6,993 bases of DNA from Streptococcaceae bacterium (GTDB lineage Bacteria > Bacillota > Bacilli > Lactobacillales > Streptococcaceae): contig JAITHN010000171.1 of assembly GCA_031279745.1 (NCBI GenBank), forward strand, positions 1 through 6,993. Direction: 5' to 3'. This document shows positions 5,609 through 6,993 of the stretch, piece by piece. The position numbers and the translations under genes are program-made. How positions within the stretch are numbered: the stretch's first letter is position 1; the number at the start of each line of letters is the position of its first letter. Below the pieces are notes generated by a model. It had not been told where the DNA came from and did not search any database. It saw nothing but the letters and a program-made list of their open reading frames with translations.

Positions 5609-6589
5609 ATGGCAGTAAAAACATATATCGCCGCAATTACAGAGGCCTTAGATCTTGCGTTGGAACGTGATGAAAACGTCTTGGTTTTCGGAGAAGATGT
5701 TGGGAAGAATGGTGGAGTGTTTCGTGCAACGGATGGATTGAATGCGAAATATGGAGATGAGCGTGTGTTCAATACCCCACTTGCTGAAAGCGGAATTGGA
5801 GGACTCGCAATCGGGTTGACGACGCAAGAGTTTAGACCGATTATGGAAATTCAGTTTCTAGGGTTTATTTATGAAGTGATGGACTCTATTAGTGGGCAAA
5901 TGGCAAGGAATCGCTTCCGTTTTCATGGGACGAAAACTTTCCCAATTGTCATCCGCTCTCCATATGGAGGAGGCACGCATACTCCTGAAATGCATGCAGA
6001 TAATCTGGAAGGAATGTTAGCTCAACAACCAGGAATCAGGGTCGTCATGCCAAGCAGTCCGGCTGATGCCAAAGGTTTATTACTCGCCTCCATCGAATCA
6101 AATGATCCAGTGATTTTCCTCGAAAATCTCAAGCTCTATCGTTCGATAAAAGGAGAAGTTCCAGAAGGGTATTATACGACTCCTTTAGATAAGGCAAATC
6201 TTGTGAAAGAAGGCAGGGATCTTTCGATTATTACGTATGGCGGGATGGTTCCTCTTTCTATGAAAGCCGCTGAAATCTTGGAAAAAGAAGGAATTTCTGT
6301 TGAAGTCCTTGATTTAAGAACTGTTTCTCCAATAGATATTGAAGCGATTGGGAAAACGGTAGAGAAAACGGGAAGAGTGGTTGTTGCTCAAGAAGCACAA
6401 CGACAAGCAGGAATTGGTGCAAATGTCATGAGTGAGATTAGCGAGCGTTTTGTTATGAGTTTAAATGCTCCGATAGGTCGGGTTTCCGCACCAGATAGTA
6501 TTTATCCATTTGCCGTAGCTGAGAATGACTGGTTGCCTCAAGTGGATGATATTGTGAAAAAAGTGAAGGAGGTATTGGATTATGACTGA
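5609..6589 (+). CDS. pdhB: Pyruvate dehydrogenase E1 component, beta subunit
   Basis: E1 beta pairs with E1 alpha to form the thiamine diphosphate site and docks the heterotetramer onto E2. The 326 residues are full length for the family. Typical segments are ITEALDLALERDENVLVFGEDVG in the first 33 residues, RVFNTPLAESGIGGLAIG (52-69; its Glu60 corresponds to the Glu that activates the cofactor), EIQFLGF (80-86), RSPYGGGTHTPEMHADNLE (116-134) and VVMPSSPADAKGLL (145-158). The C-terminal transketolase-like domain includes DLSIITYGGMVP (204-215) and VEVLDLRTVSPID (232-244). The start follows the pdhA stop with no gap, with AAGGAGG at 5594-5600, 8 nt upstream. The last 8 nt overlap pdhC. No irregularity is visible. 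Confidence 0.95.
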   Translation: MAVKTYIAAITEALDLALERDENVLVFGEDVGKNGGVFRATDGLNAKYGDERVFNTPLAESGIGGLAIGLTTQEFRPIMEIQFLGFIYEVMDSISGQMARNRFRFHGTKTFPIVIRSPYGGGTHTPEMHADNLEGMLAQQPGIRVVMPSSPADAKGLLLASIESNDPVIFLENLKLYRSIKGEVPEGYYTTPLDKANLVKEGRDLSIITYGGMVPLSMKAAEILEKEGISVEVLDLRTVSPIDIEAIGKTVEKTGRVVVAQEAQRQAGIGANVMSEISERFVMSLNAPIGRVSAPDSIYPFAVAENDWLPQVDDIVKKVKEVLDYD

Positions 6590-6993
6590 GATTTTCCGTA
6601 TGCCTGATGTTGGAGAAGGGATGCATGAGGGTGAGATTGCAAGCTGGCTCATCAAAGTAGGTGATGTTGTAAAAGAAGAAGATGCGATTGCAGAAATCCA
6701 GAACGATAAGCTCCTTCAAGAGATTCTCTCGCCCTATTCAGGAAAAGTGACAAAACTTTTTGTAGAAGCAGGAACAGTTGTTGAAGTGGGAGCTCCATTA
6801 ATTGAATTCGATGGGGATGGGACAGGTGTTGCTGCAGGTGTTGCTTCTTCCACACTGGTTGAGGTTGCAGCGACAAGCGAGGTGACAAAAACTGCAGATC
6901 AAGCGTTATCCCCAGCAAGCACTCCAACAGAGGAAGGAAGTGTTGGAGTAGGAGTAGGTAGAGAAAAAGAAAATGCTGCTCCCGTCATCAATG
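6582..6993 (+). CDS. pdhC: Dihydrolipoamide acetyltransferase (PDH E2), N-terminal part, cut by window edge
   Basis: E2 is the core of the PDH complex. Its swinging lipoyl arm takes acetyl from E1 and transfers it to CoA. Only 137 residues are visible. Residues 1-77 are one lipoyl domain (FRMPDVGEGMHEGEI at 5-19), and the lipoylated lysine is Lys43 in IQNDKLLQEI. SGKVTKLFVEAGTVVEVGAPLIEF (53-76) completes the fold. Residues 78-137 form a flexible linker rich in Ala, Val, Ser, Thr and Gly (for example GSVGVGVG at 119-126), with fewer prolines than classic Ala-Pro linkers. The window ends before any second lipoyl domain, the subunit-binding domain or the catalytic domain, so the number of lipoyl domains cannot be judged. 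The start overlaps pdhB by 8 nt, with AAGGAGG at 6566-6572. E3 (pdhD) is expected next but is not seen. Confidence 0.93.
   Translation, partial: MTEIFRMPDVGEGMHEGEIASWLIKVGDVVKEEDAIAEIQNDKLLQEILSPYSGKVTKLFVEAGTVVEVGAPLIEFDGDGTGVAAGVASSTLVEVAATSEVTKTADQALSPASTPTEEGSVGVGVGREKENAAPVIN

Noticed and set aside
4468..5772. Several minus-strand open frames over pdhA and pdhB
   Set aside because: All are antisense to full-length conserved PDH subunits, lack start signals, and look like frame shadows.
6453..6927. Minus-strand open frames over the end of pdhB and start of pdhC, including a Leu/Gln-rich one
   Set aside because: The odd composition comes from reading the E2 linker and lipoyl domain backwards. 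There is no independent sign of a gene.
588..6993. A single new system joining iron uptake and pyruvate dehydrogenase
   Set aside because: A strong terminator and a new promoter separate the two units, each of which is a familiar operon. Adjacency alone does not support a joint function.

Overview
The window comes from a low-GC Gram-positive bacterium. The genes are AT-rich, carry strong AAGGAGG-type ribosome binding sites, and sit in tight operons with 4-8 nt start/stop overlaps. The protein set (FeoA with two domains, Gram-positive-type FeoB, the small Cys-rich FeoB-associated protein, and a lipoate ligase joined to a pyruvate dehydrogenase operon) suggests Bacillota, most likely Lactobacillales, perhaps near the enterococci. 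The taxonomic guess rests on gene content and protein style only.

Left edge (1-587). A leftward gene runs off the left edge. It encodes an exported protein with a signal peptide, probably starts at a TTG at 246, and shows a degenerate 10-residue repeat. It diverges from the feo operon across an AT-rich control region of about 340 nt. That region holds a plausible promoter for each direction and a perfect 10-3-10 palindrome at the predicted feo transcription start, which looks like a Fur-family operator.

Ferrous iron operon (588-3428). feoA (two fused FeoA domains) is followed by feoB (GTPase and permease). A 48-residue FeoB-associated membrane protein with a Cys-rich tail overlaps the end of feoB by 4 nt. 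A strong rho-independent terminator closes the operon. Together they import Fe2+ across the cytoplasmic membrane.

Pyruvate dehydrogenase operon (about 3440 to the right edge). A new promoter precedes a lipoate-protein ligase gene, which overlaps pdhA (E1 alpha) by 4 nt. Then come pdhB (E1 beta) and pdhC (E2, first 137 residues), the last cut by the window edge. The ligase would attach lipoate to Lys43 of the E2 encoded three genes downstream, so the operon supplies both the complex and the enzyme that activates it. E3 (pdhD) is expected beyond the right edge.

Most of the window is well-understood core metabolism and transport. I see no evidence for a wholly new system. The least explained parts are the repeat-bearing exported protein at the left edge, a possible 33-codon ORF coupled to feoA, and the stacked dyads in the feo control region.
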